Below, piece after piece: positions 1 to 5,407 of a stretch of 7,132 nt of DNA (positions are counted from its first letter, which is position 1; every line of letters starts with the position of its first letter). This stretch comes from Bacillota bacterium (GTDB lineage: Bacteria; Bacillota; Dethiobacteria; Dethiobacterales; Dethiobacteraceae). The notes below the pieces were generated by a model. It was given only the letters and a program-made list of their open reading frames with translations. It was not told the origin of the DNA and searched no databases. The DNA is taken from contig QLUI01000091.1 of NCBI GenBank assembly GCA_018725345.1, positions 1 to 7,132 of the forward strand, written 5' to 3'. A program made the position numbers and the translations under genes.

Positions 1-317
1 ACCTCTTCACAGAGAGGCATTAGCCTATCATGATCCTCTTCATTTATATAACCTAAATCCTTGCTCAGAATTACATAATATTTAGTTTCCTCTAAAGAGC
101 CATCGGCCATGTTAAGAAAATGGCTGTAATCTTTGTTGCTCTTCCTCTTAAATCCTTCCACTATATTCGCTGCTGTTGAAACCGTAGACCTTCGCATTTG
201 TGAGCTTAAGCCAAACCTTTCTTCGCTTGGGAAATTCCTTGTAACCTCATATACATCCAAAGCCAATTGGTGGGCTTTCTGCCACACTTTTAAATCTCGA
301 AAACTTTTCATTGCCAT
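1..317 (-). CDS. Four-helix-bundle protein (23S rRNA IVP / Avd-like), C-terminus cut by window edge
   Basis: The minus strand reads open from an ATG at 315-317 to the window edge, giving about 105 residues that begin MAMKSFRDLKVWQKAHQLAL. The FRDLKVWQKAH opening, the SSQMRRSTVSTAANIVEGF segment (about residues 37-55) and the following KSNKDYSHFL are typical of the small four-helix-bundle family named after proteins encoded in 23S rRNA intervening sequences and related to Avd of diversity-generating retroelements. Family members are usually about 115-125 residues, so only a short C-terminal piece is missing. Their cellular role is mostly unknown. Neither an rRNA gene nor a retroelement is visible here. 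The start lies 1 bp after the stop of the GvpH-like gene, so it is probably co-transcribed with it. A second in-frame ATG at 309-311 is an alternative start. I see no strong Shine-Dalgarno sequence; the upstream DNA is a heptad repeat. I infer that it is an unrelated passenger at the operon's end. Confidence 0.85.
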   Translation of the reverse strand, partial: MAMKSFRDLKVWQKAHQLALDVYEVTRNFPSEERFGLSSQMRRSTVSTAANIVEGFKRKSNKDYSHFLNMADGSLEETKYYVILSKDLGYINEEDHDRLMPLCEE

Positions 318-318
318 T

Positions 319-1080
319 TTATTCTTGACCCTTAATCCTTAATCCTGACCTCTTAATCCTCTCTATCCTGATCCTTAAAACACCATTCTTGCACTCTACC
401 TGCGCTTCCCTGGCTAACTCCACTGGGGCAGGTAACTGGCCTATTACGATAATATGGTCGTTTTCCTCAAAGATATCCACCAGCGGCCCTATCCTTTTGC
501 TCGATAGTAAGTCTTCTTCCAGCCACCAGCTAAACAGGACCTTCTCCCCGGTTACAGGGTCAACTTTAGAGCTTTGGAAGCTTACTATCTCCTTTCCCAG
601 AACCCGCCTGGCGGCGGTGTTTATGGACTCCCTCAATCGAGACAGCACCTCCATATCAGTTTCTGCCCCGGTTAGCTCAGCTAGCTCACCGATTTCAGCA
701 TGCCGGTTCCACCACAGATACCACAGTATCTGCCGGCTTTTCCCATCCACCACATCTAAGATTCTACCCAGGTCTCCCTCAGCCTTCCTTTCAGGGAAAA
801 TATCAAGGTCGGCAAGAAGGCTTCCGATTTGTTCCAGAACATCCCGCTGGAGCAGCTCCCTCACCTTGTGAGAATGGAGGGCAAGGGAGAGGATTCGGGG
901 CATATACTTATCATTGGGTGACTTCCCCTCTTTCAGCCATTTATTCACCACAGCCGGTTTACAATCGAGTTCGTTGGCTAATTTCCCTGCGTCTCTATAT
1001 TCCTCCCACAGGGAGGCGAATATATCCAGTCTCAGGTTTTGCGGAATGAAGGGGGTCAATCTTTGGGCTGCTTCCTTCAT
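319..1080 (-). CDS. GvpH-like protein: helix-turn-helix-like N-terminus plus short Hsp20-like tail
   Basis: This 253-residue protein starts at the ATG at 1078-1080. That start lies 4 bp past the upstream stop and follows a purine-rich GGAAGGGATGAGAG stretch. A GTG at 1099-1101 would add seven residues and overlap the upstream gene by 17 bp. Residues 31-52 (AGKLANELDCKPAVVNKWLK) resemble a helix-turn-helix. Residues 114-190 look like a winged-helix fold ending in a hairpin with SFQSSKVDPVTGEKVLFSWW. Residues 198-242 (GPLVDIFEENDHIIVIGQLP, then NGVLRIRIERIKR) match the Hsp20/GvpH alpha-crystallin pattern, but with the middle strands shortened. In haloarchaea GvpH is an Hsp20-like partner of gas vesicle proteins. 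Here I infer either a chaperone with a DNA- or partner-binding head, or a regulator. The family assignment rests mainly on the tail and the locus. The last dozen residues are encoded by tandem repeats and may be a recent addition. Confidence 0.65.
   Translation of the reverse strand: MKEAAQRLTPFIPQNLRLDIFASLWEEYRDAGKLANELDCKPAVVNKWLKEGKSPNDKYMPRILSLALHSHKVRELLQRDVLEQIGSLLADLDIFPERKAEGDLGRILDVVDGKSRQILWYLWWNRHAEIGELAELTGAETDMEVLSRLRESINTAARRVLGKEIVSFQSSKVDPVTGEKVLFSWWLEEDLLSSKRIGPLVDIFEENDHIIVIGQLPAPVELAREAQVECKNGVLRIRIERIKRSGLRIKGQE
322..376. repeat. Degenerate 7-bp tandem repeat at the gvpH 3' end
   Basis: The plus strand reads as imperfect heptads of the type TTAATCC, interspersed with TGACC and CTGATCC variants. 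The 9-mer CTTAATCCT occurs at 331-339, 338-346 and 352-360. The array is translated as the last residues of the GvpH-like protein (roughly RIKRSGLRIKGQE) and runs up to the four-helix-bundle gene. It could have arisen by slippage or come in with that gene. Confidence 0.6.
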
Positions 1081-1084
1081 TCTC

Positions 1085-1435
1085 TCATCCCTTCCAGCCA
1101 CAGATGTAGCACCCCTTCTCTCCTAACTCCTTCGTTATTACCAGTCTGCCACACTGAGGACATTTAGTCTTATAGCTTGCCTCATCGGCTGGCCTGGTCT
1201 CCCCCCCGCTGGCTCTCTTTGCCTTGGCAAGCTCAAGTTCCTCTTCGGTTCCCTGCCAGCCGCAAGACCAGCAACCTTCGGCAAGAATCTGCCTCTTTGT
1301 CACCTTCTTTCCACAGGCAGGGCACATCGTCCAGTAAGTGGAAGCCTTCATCCTCTCCGCTTCCGCTATTCTCTCTCCATCCGACGCTTTCACGATCTGG
1401 TCTAAAATCGTTTTGGAAATCGGGTCAAAAATCAT
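1085..1435 (-). CDS. Double zinc-ribbon protein of the gas vesicle cluster
   Basis: This 116-residue protein has an N-terminal helical part (residues 1-33, DPISKTILDQIVKASDGERI), then a zinc ribbon at C38/C41/C55/C58, an acidic-to-basic helical linker (63-90), and a second ribbon at C92/C95/C109/C112 that ends the protein. Both ribbons have the spacing C-x2-C-x13-C-x2-C and end in CGW, the same pattern as the C-terminal ribbon of the neighbouring GvpA-like protein. The start ATG at 1433-1435 follows GGGGGAGGAG, a very strong but closely spaced Shine-Dalgarno sequence. It lies 10 bp after the upstream stop, and its own TGA sits 4 bp before the preferred GvpH-like start. I do not recognise a named family. 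The ribbons probably bind zinc and mediate protein contacts, and the shared ribbon suggests an adaptor working with the GvpA-like protein. That role is inference. Confidence 0.75.
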   Translation of the reverse strand: MIFDPISKTILDQIVKASDGERIAEAERMKASTYWTMCPACGKKVTKRQILAEGCWSCGWQGTEEELELAKAKRASGGETRPADEASYKTKCPQCGRLVITKELGEKGCYICGWKG

Positions 1436-1445
1436 CTCCTCCCCC

Positions 1446-1820
1446 TTATCTGGCTTCTATCCGGGGTGCTGTTTTAGCATGAGCTGCCTTAGCTTTAGCA
1501 CTCACCCAGCCACACCAGGGACATCCCTCATTAAGGAGCTCGTCCAGAATTACCCTCTTACTACACTGAGGACATTCGTCTTTAGCGACCATAGCCTCCT
1601 TCCAGGCAGCGGTTTCATAATTTGTCCCCGAAGGAAACTCCAGACCGTATTTGGCTGCGGTCTCAAAGGAAGCTAATGCCGCCCTCACCTTAATGCCTAA
1701 TAGCTCAACCCCAGCCACCGACACAGTGATATCGGCATTGATTACCAGCCCCTTGTCCAGAATCCTATCAATTACATCAACTAGAGTTCCTGACGACTCC
1801 TTTTCTGCCGTTAGCGCCAT
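1446..1820 (-). CDS. GvpA/GvpJ-family gas vesicle protein with C-terminal zinc ribbon
   Basis: Residues 12-58 of this 124-residue protein (TLVDVIDRILDKGLVINADI, then VSVAGVELLGIKVRAALASFETAAKYGL) follow the GvpA fold signature: a first amphipathic helix with VIDRILDKGLVI, a hydrophobic beta hairpin with V-x-ELL, and a second helix starting at I-x-x-R. GvpA, GvpJ, GvpM and GvpS share this core; GvpA forms the shell and the others are minor parts thought to act in nucleation or tips. After a linker there is a zinc ribbon at C83/C86/C100/C103 (CPQC, CPWC, then GW) and a basic alanine-rich tail. The canonical shell GvpA is about 70 residues and has no ribbon, so I infer a minor GvpJ/M-like component. 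The start ATG (1818-1820) follows GAGAGGTACAGC, a good ribosome site, and lies 10 bp after the upstream stop. GvpJ versus GvpM cannot be decided by eye. Confidence 0.85.
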   Translation of the reverse strand: MALTAEKESSGTLVDVIDRILDKGLVINADITVSVAGVELLGIKVRAALASFETAAKYGLEFPSGTNYETAAWKEAMVAKDECPQCSKRVILDELLNEGCPWCGWVSAKAKAAHAKTAPRIEAR

Positions 1821-1830
1821 GCTGTACCTC

Positions 1831-2211
1831 TCACCTTTTCTCGTATTTGGCTCTGATTTTCGCTTCCCTCCTCTGGTATTCCTCCACGGTTATCTGGTCG
1901 CTCTCAAGAAGGATTCTTAAATCCAGAATTTCATCCTCAAGCCCCGGTTTCTCCAGAAGTTCGGCCTGGGCCCGTTCCTTAACTTCTTCAGCCAGGATAG
2001 TGAGCCCTTCAAAGGGGAAAAGGCCCAGCTCCCAAATACCACCTGTTTCTGTCTGCCCCTTATCCAGCCGGTTCAGGTCATATTCTCTAGGGCGCCTCCC
2101 CGGAGGAGGCGGGGAAGGCTTCTCCCTCTTTGCTTCCTCAATCCTTTGAAGCACAGGGGAATACATCGGAGCCTTTAACTTCGTCCCTCTGATATACTTC
2201 TTTTTAGCCAT
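1831..2211 (-). CDS. GvpG-like protein with N-terminal basic, proline-rich extension
   Basis: The C-terminal half of this 126-residue protein (about residues 60-122: WELGLFPFEGLTILAEEVKE, followed by LEDEILDLRILLESDQITVEEYQRREAKI) matches the GvpG plan: a hydrophobic lead, a helix of the type LAE-x-I-x-x-x-A-E-x-E, and a final acidic pair of helices with L-x-L-x-x-x-x-x-x-x-ITEEEY-x-x-x-E. GvpG is an accessory assembly protein that works with GvpF/GvpL and shell subunits. Ordinary GvpG is about 80-90 residues. Here the first ~58 residues are lysine/arginine-rich with a PPPP run at 34-37, and look disordered. It is a second GvpG-like gene beside the one at 4344-4595. The ATG at 2209-2211 lacks a good Shine-Dalgarno sequence, apparently because the MITE-like element separated it from the GGAG at the end of arsA. 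ATG at residue 16 is an alternative start. Confidence 0.7.
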   Translation of the reverse strand: MAKKKYIRGTKLKAPMYSPVLQRIEEAKREKPSPPPPGRRPREYDLNRLDKGQTETGGIWELGLFPFEGLTILAEEVKERAQAELLEKPGLEDEILDLRILLESDQITVEEYQRREAKIRAKYEKR

Positions 2212-2212
2212 T

Positions 2213-2220
2213 CTCTATTC
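2213..2220. repeat. 8-bp direct repeat, left copy (candidate target-site duplication)
   Basis: CTCTATTC occurs here and again at 2372-2379, on the two sides of the 151-bp element. In the gene direction it reads GAATAGAG. Removing one copy and the element rejoins the arsA stop tightly to the next ATG, which is what a true target duplication predicts. Confidence 0.6.
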
Positions 2221-2371
2221 AGGCTCTTGCAAAATTCCCGAAACATAGGAAATGTCATTCTGAACTTGTTTCAGAATCTCAATAAGCGAATGTGATATGA
2301 GACCCTGAAATAAATTCAGAGCCTGCCCTGAACTTGTTTCAGGGGTGACAAATTGCGACTTTTGCAAGAGG
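2221..2371. mobile_element. MITE-like palindromic element between arsA and the GvpG-like gene
   Basis: The 151-bp block is bounded by inverted repeats sharing CTCTTGCAAAA (2224-2234, and its complement at 2360-2370) and by 8-bp direct repeats. It has no open frame of its own. Inside are three hairpins of one type, CTGAA-N5-TTCAG: ATTCTGAA/TTCAGAAT at 2257-2277, CTGAA/TTCAG at 2305-2319, and CCCTGAA/TTCAGGG at 2326-2344. This fits a non-autonomous miniature transposon or REP-like element mobilised by a transposase encoded elsewhere; none is visible here. The transcribed hairpins could act as weak attenuators or RNA processing sites within the operon, but no T-run follows them, so I do not call a terminator. 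Confidence 0.7.
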
Positions 2372-2379
2372 CTCTATTC
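2372..2379. repeat. 8-bp direct repeat, right copy (candidate target-site duplication)
   Basis: This is the second copy of CTCTATTC. On the minus strand it includes the TAG stop of the ArsA-like gene (2374-2376), so the insertion point lies immediately after that stop and left the reading frame intact. Confidence 0.6.
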
Positions 2380-4344
2380 TCCAAACATAATCCCGGCAAG
2401 CTCGCTTAAGTTCTCCAGCCCCCTGATTTCGTGGGGGAGTAAGGGTATGTAAATAATAGCATGGTCCGGTGATTTCGCCTCGATTTCCTGAATATACCTC
2501 TGCTGCTCTTTGCTCTTGGCAACACAGAAACCGCAGTCGGTAGGAGGGATTATCATATTAATGATGGTATGGAAGGAGGGGATTTTGAGGTTAGCTACGG
2601 ATACCGCCAGGTCACCCATCTCCGCCACCCCCATCTCCTCAGGGATGGTTATCATTACAAACTCAGTCCCTTGAGGATTGGAAAAGACCTCTAATATCCT
2701 CCTTATATCCCGTGATAAATCCAGGAGGAGCTCTGTAGCCTTGGTTAGCTTCACCACTCCCCTGTATTTGGTAAGCAGCTTGAAGCCACTCTTAAGCCAA
2801 TCCCTCACCAGGTGAGGGAGTTCCAGAAAACGAAGGAGGTGCCCCGAGGCGGCTGAATCAAGGACAAAGAGGTCGTAATCCCCCTCTTTCATAAGCTCCA
2901 TAATCTTTCGCAGCGACATAAGCTCATCAAGCCCCGGGGGAGTGACAGATAGGAGCTCTTGTAAAATCTCCCGGTCGAACCTTACATCCACCCCGCTGCC
3001 CCCGAGAAACTTCTCAAAGATCTCATCTATGACATCCCGGTAATCCTGCTTGAAATCCTCAAGCATCTGGGTGCCATCAATCTCCAGAGCGTAGAGATTA
3101 TCCAAGCCTGAAATCGGGGTGATATGGTTGCCAATATGCTGCTCAAAGCTATCGGAAAGGGCATGAGCGGGGTCAGTGGAGAAGGCAAGCACCTTTCTAT
3201 CCGGCTTATGTTGAGCTAGATAAAGGGCGCTGGCGGCAGCAATAGAGGTTTTGCCCACCCCGCCTTTGCCTCCGAAGATGACGAACTCCTTTTTCAGGAT
3301 GTTCAGGATGCTTGTCCTCGACTCCGATCGGGGATCGGAAAGCCCCCCTTTAGCCAGAGGGGTAACCTGAGGTAAGACCTCTGCCCTGGCGGGAGGAGTA
3401 TATTTTCTCTCCTCGAAGAGTATCTGGGCATACTCGGTTAGACTCTCCCCCCTAATCTGGTGGGGGAAGAGGGGCAACTTGACAAGATTATAGGGGGCGA
3501 ACTTCTGCTCAATCTCTTGCATATATCTCTCCCCCTGCTCACTTCTGGCAGAACAGAAGGGACATTCCCTCTCCCTACCGGTAACCCGGTTAACAATAAT
3601 ACTGTTAACGGGGATGTTATACCCCTTCAAGGTCTCTATAGCCTTTTGAATCTCAAATATGCTCATCGGCTCGGGGATGGTCACCGGGACAAACTCGGTT
3701 GTCGTGGCATCAGTGAGAAGCCGCCTTACCCTTCTTACATCTTCCATCTGGCTATCAATGAATTCATCACACTCGTCCCGGCGATACCTTCCGACCATTG
3801 TTTTCATCACAAAGCGATGCTTTTCCATGAGCATATCCATGAGATGGATCCACTTCTCCATCTGCTCAGGCAAGGAAAGGAGAACCATGGTATGCCCGGT
3901 AGGGGCAGTGTCTAAAATAATCAGGTCATATTCCCTGGCCTTAAGCAGGTCAGCGATGCGAATGATAGCCATCACTTCGTCCAGGCCGGGGAGGGACTGG
4001 GTGAAGAAGTCTTCAATGTCCTCCTTATCGAAATAGGTTCCCCGGTCGGCTATCTTCTTAATTACCCCTCCATGCCTGGCTTTATATTCCTCAAGCAATT
4101 CATTAGAGTCTATCTCCAGACCCCAAACATTCTCATTTATAGCGGTAATCTTATTGTCGATGGTGATGTTGAAGCTGTCGCCCAGGGAGTGAGCCGGGTC
4201 GGTGGACATAGCCAGAATCCTCTTTTTGGGGTCAGGCTTGCTTAAATGGAGAGCAGTAGCCGCTGCCGAGGTTGTCTTGCCGCTGCCCCCCTTACCGCCG
4301 AATATTATCAGCTTGAGATTGGGGTTAGCCAGAAAGGCAGACAT
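2374..4344 (-). CDS. Tandem ArsA/Get3-like ATPase (two complete ATPase halves)
   Basis: The 656 residues form two homologous halves, 1-~312 and ~353-656. Each has a P-loop (GGKGGSGKTT from 16; GGKGGVGKTS from 358), a switch I DPAH motif (D49 and D391), a switch II motif (DTAPTGHT at 145-152; DSAASGH from 496) and a TEFV[PM][VI]TIPE strand. Each half also carries one CxxC near its end: C261/C264 (CPFC) and C604/C607 (CGFC). ArsA proteins are pseudodimers; Get3 homologues use CxxC pairs to clasp a dimer through zinc. The only other cysteine is C192, so the cysteine triad of arsenite-pump ArsA is absent and no other ars gene is near. I infer a cytosolic ATP-driven carrier for hydrophobic Gvp subunits rather than arsenic resistance. 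The second half has a variant switch II (DSAASGH). The linker at about 313-352 contains translated repeats. The start overlaps the gvpG stop as TAATG, with GTGAGGA just upstream. Confidence 0.9.
   Translation of the reverse strand: MSAFLANPNLKLIIFGGKGGSGKTTSAAATALHLSKPDPKKRILAMSTDPAHSLGDSFNITIDNKITAINENVWGLEIDSNELLEEYKARHGGVIKKIADRGTYFDKEDIEDFFTQSLPGLDEVMAIIRIADLLKAREYDLIILDTAPTGHTMVLLSLPEQMEKWIHLMDMLMEKHRFVMKTMVGRYRRDECDEFIDSQMEDVRRVRRLLTDATTTEFVPVTIPEPMSIFEIQKAIETLKGYNIPVNSIIVNRVTGRERECPFCSARSEQGERYMQEIEQKFAPYNLVKLPLFPHQIRGESLTEYAQILFEERKYTPPARAEVLPQVTPLAKGGLSDPRSESRTSILNILKKEFVIFGGKGGVGKTSIAAASALYLAQHKPDRKVLAFSTDPAHALSDSFEQHIGNHITPISGLDNLYALEIDGTQMLEDFKQDYRDVIDEIFEKFLGGSGVDVRFDREILQELLSVTPPGLDELMSLRKIMELMKEGDYDLFVLDSAASGHLLRFLELPHLVRDWLKSGFKLLTKYRGVVKLTKATELLLDLSRDIRRILEVFSNPQGTEFVMITIPEEMGVAEMGDLAVSVANLKIPSFHTIINMIIPPTDCGFCVAKSKEQQRYIQEIEAKSPDHAIIYIPLLPHEIRGLENLSELAGIMFGE
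2379..2382 (-). promoter_or_regulatory. GGAG at the arsA 3' end, probable displaced Shine-Dalgarno of the GvpG-like gene
   Basis: In the gene direction the ArsA-like gene ends TTTGGAGAATAGAG. In the reconstructed empty site this GGAG would sit about 9 bp before the ATG of the GvpG-like gene, a normal spacing. The element at 2221-2371 now separates them by about 165 bp. This is an inference from the direct repeats. Confidence 0.45.
3323..3362. repeat. Palindromic repeats inside the inter-domain linker of the ArsA-like gene
   Basis: TCCGATC (3323-3329) pairs with GATCGGA (3333-3339) around a GGG loop. Next to it, CCCCT (3345-3349) pairs with AGGGG (3358-3362). Both hairpins are translated, giving the linker residues VTPLAKGGLSDPRSESR (327-343). 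Such hairpins are typical of spacer DNA rather than conserved coding sequence. Confidence 0.55.
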
Positions 4345-4595
4345 TATTCCTCACCCCCACGGCGGCGACCTTCCTCCAACCTTTCCATCAGGGCGGCTTC
4401 TGCCATCATATACTCCTCCTCGGTTATCTCCTCCATCTCCAGCTTCATCTGAAGCTCTAGAAGGTCCTGCTTTATCTTATCCTCTCCATAAAGCTCCTCT
4501 TCAGCCATATCCCTGATTTTTTCTATAACCATGCAGAAGGGCTCTGCCAGAGCCTTGGCCAGAGTAAGGGCTAGATAAGTTTCTATAATTGGCAT
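4344..4595 (-). CDS. gvpG: Gas vesicle protein GvpG
   Basis: At 83 residues this is the usual GvpG length. From about residue 22 it shows the family pattern: VIEKIRDMAEEELYGEDKIK, then LLELQMKLEMEEITEEEYMMAEAALMERL. The first ~20 residues (MPIIETYLALTLAKALAEPF) form a hydrophobic helix that differs from the usual acidic/LLAP opening. The tail (EEGRRRGGEE) is charged. GvpG is an accessory assembly protein found with GvpF and GvpL. The gene sits 1 bp after the gvpF-type gene, with GGGGAGGAG within the upstream coding end as its ribosome site. Its TAA overlaps the ATG of the ArsA-like gene, implying translational coupling between GvpG and the ATPase. Confidence 0.88.
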   Translation of the reverse strand: MPIIETYLALTLAKALAEPFCMVIEKIRDMAEEELYGEDKIKQDLLELQMKLEMEEITEEEYMMAEAALMERLEEGRRRGGEE

Positions 4596-4596
4596 A

Positions 4597-5352
4597 TCAT
4601 TCTCCTCCCCAGTGGATTACTATATTAACGAAGTTAAACGGCGGGGCAGGACCCACGTAGCTGAGTTTCATCCTATTGGCATATTTCACCCTCAGCTCCT
4701 CTATCCTGTCATCGAATTCCTTCTCCCAGTCCCGGTCAACTAAGAAGGCAGCGTTCAGAAACATATTATCGCCAAAGGTCTTGTTAGTGCGAACATCGGC
4801 AGAGATCTTCCTCACGGCACCAACAAGCAGGTCTGCCTCCTTCTCCTTCTTTTTCTCCAAAGCCTCTTGAACCATCTCCCCCACCTGAATCATGCTGTCC
4901 CGAGCAGGATGGCGGGCAGCCCTATCCCTTAGCCTTTTAATGTCCTCCCTTTCCTTCAAAATCTCCCCAAAGATGGCTTCCATATCAAGCCACCGGGCTT
5001 TCACCCCTAGTTCAACCTTATTGTCCATATCACGGAGCAGGTCCTTAAATTCCCGGTATCTCTTCCGCAGAACATCTCTAACCTCCTGGGCACTATCGGC
5101 GACAGTGCCAAATCTCACCGGGAGAACAGTATATCCCTGTCTCATTACCTCTTCAATAGCTTTCTCGTGAGCAATGGTGTTCTCTCTGGTGGTAGCATAC
5201 TTCTTTATCGGGGCATCGCTGATGACGCCGCTAAGCTCATCATAAGAGATGGTGGTAACAGGGTCACCTCTCCCACCAATGCCCAGAGGACCAAAGCTTC
5301 TCGCCTGATTAGTTTCGATAATACAGTAAAGATATTTACCTTCCTCAGCCAT
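4597..5352 (-). CDS. Gas vesicle protein GvpF/GvpL
   Basis: This 251-residue protein is the full length of the GvpF/GvpL family. It opens with GKYLYCIIETNQARSFGPLG (6-25). Family landmarks follow in order: VLPVRFGTV at 76-84, VELGVKARW at 113-121, the DNMFLNAAFLVDRD segment near 195-208, and the closing YVGPAPPFNFVNI at 232-244. GvpF/L proteins have two domains, bind GvpA and act early in assembly. I chose the ATG at 5350-5352 because GCGAGGG lies just upstream and residue 2 onward fits the family. A TTG at 5377-5379 would add nine residues of poor fit without a ribosome site. The gene is followed 1 bp later by gvpG. Whether it should be named gvpF or gvpL cannot be settled by eye, since its neighbour is a paralogue. 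Confidence 0.9.
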   Translation of the reverse strand: MAEEGKYLYCIIETNQARSFGPLGIGGRGDPVTTISYDELSGVISDAPIKKYATTRENTIAHEKAIEEVMRQGYTVLPVRFGTVADSAQEVRDVLRKRYREFKDLLRDMDNKVELGVKARWLDMEAIFGEILKEREDIKRLRDRAARHPARDSMIQVGEMVQEALEKKKEKEADLLVGAVRKISADVRTNKTFGDNMFLNAAFLVDRDWEKEFDDRIEELRVKYANRMKLSYVGPAPPFNFVNIVIHWGGE

Positions 5353-5407
5353 TTTCCCTCGCTTCCAGCTAATAGCCAACAGGTCACAGTTATTTTTCTG
5401 TCGGCTG
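5353..5407. other. Repeat-bearing spacer with the ribosome site of the downstream gvpF/L gene
   Basis: This 55-bp gap is the longest in the operon apart from the MITE-like insertion. GAGGG at 5356-5360 (minus strand) is the Shine-Dalgarno sequence that supports the ATG start at 5352. CTGTTAGC occurs at 5405-5412 and again at 5419-5426, straddling the stop of the upstream gene, and a related AATAGCCAACAG lies near 5371. The repeats extend into codons for the final LTDIS of the upstream protein. Confidence 0.5.

Noticed and set aside
1..317. 23S rRNA intervening sequence or diversity-generating retroelement
   Set aside because: The protein family is associated with both, but no rRNA sequence, reverse transcriptase or template repeat is visible in the window.
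322..376. CRISPR array
   Set aside because: The heptads are contiguous, short and degenerate, with no spacer-repeat alternation.
389..871. Long plus-strand open frame opposite the GvpH-like gene
   Set aside because: Its product is serine-rich, lacks family features and lies wholly antisense to a well-supported gene. The same applies to the other plus-strand frames, such as 1338-1676, 3460-3915 and 5838-6137.
2257..2344. Hairpins as a rho-independent terminator after arsA
   Set aside because: The stems are short, no run of T follows them in the gene direction, and the downstream genes continue the same operon and theme.
2374..4344. Arsenite efflux ATPase (arsenic resistance)
   Set aside because: The domain architecture matches, but the metal-site cysteines of pump ArsA are absent, Get3-like CxxC pairs are present, and no arsB, arsD, arsR or arsC is nearby.
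5353..5379. TTG start extending the GvpF/L gene upstream
   Set aside because: No ribosome site precedes it, the added residues do not fit the family, and a GAGGG lies correctly placed before the ATG at 5352.
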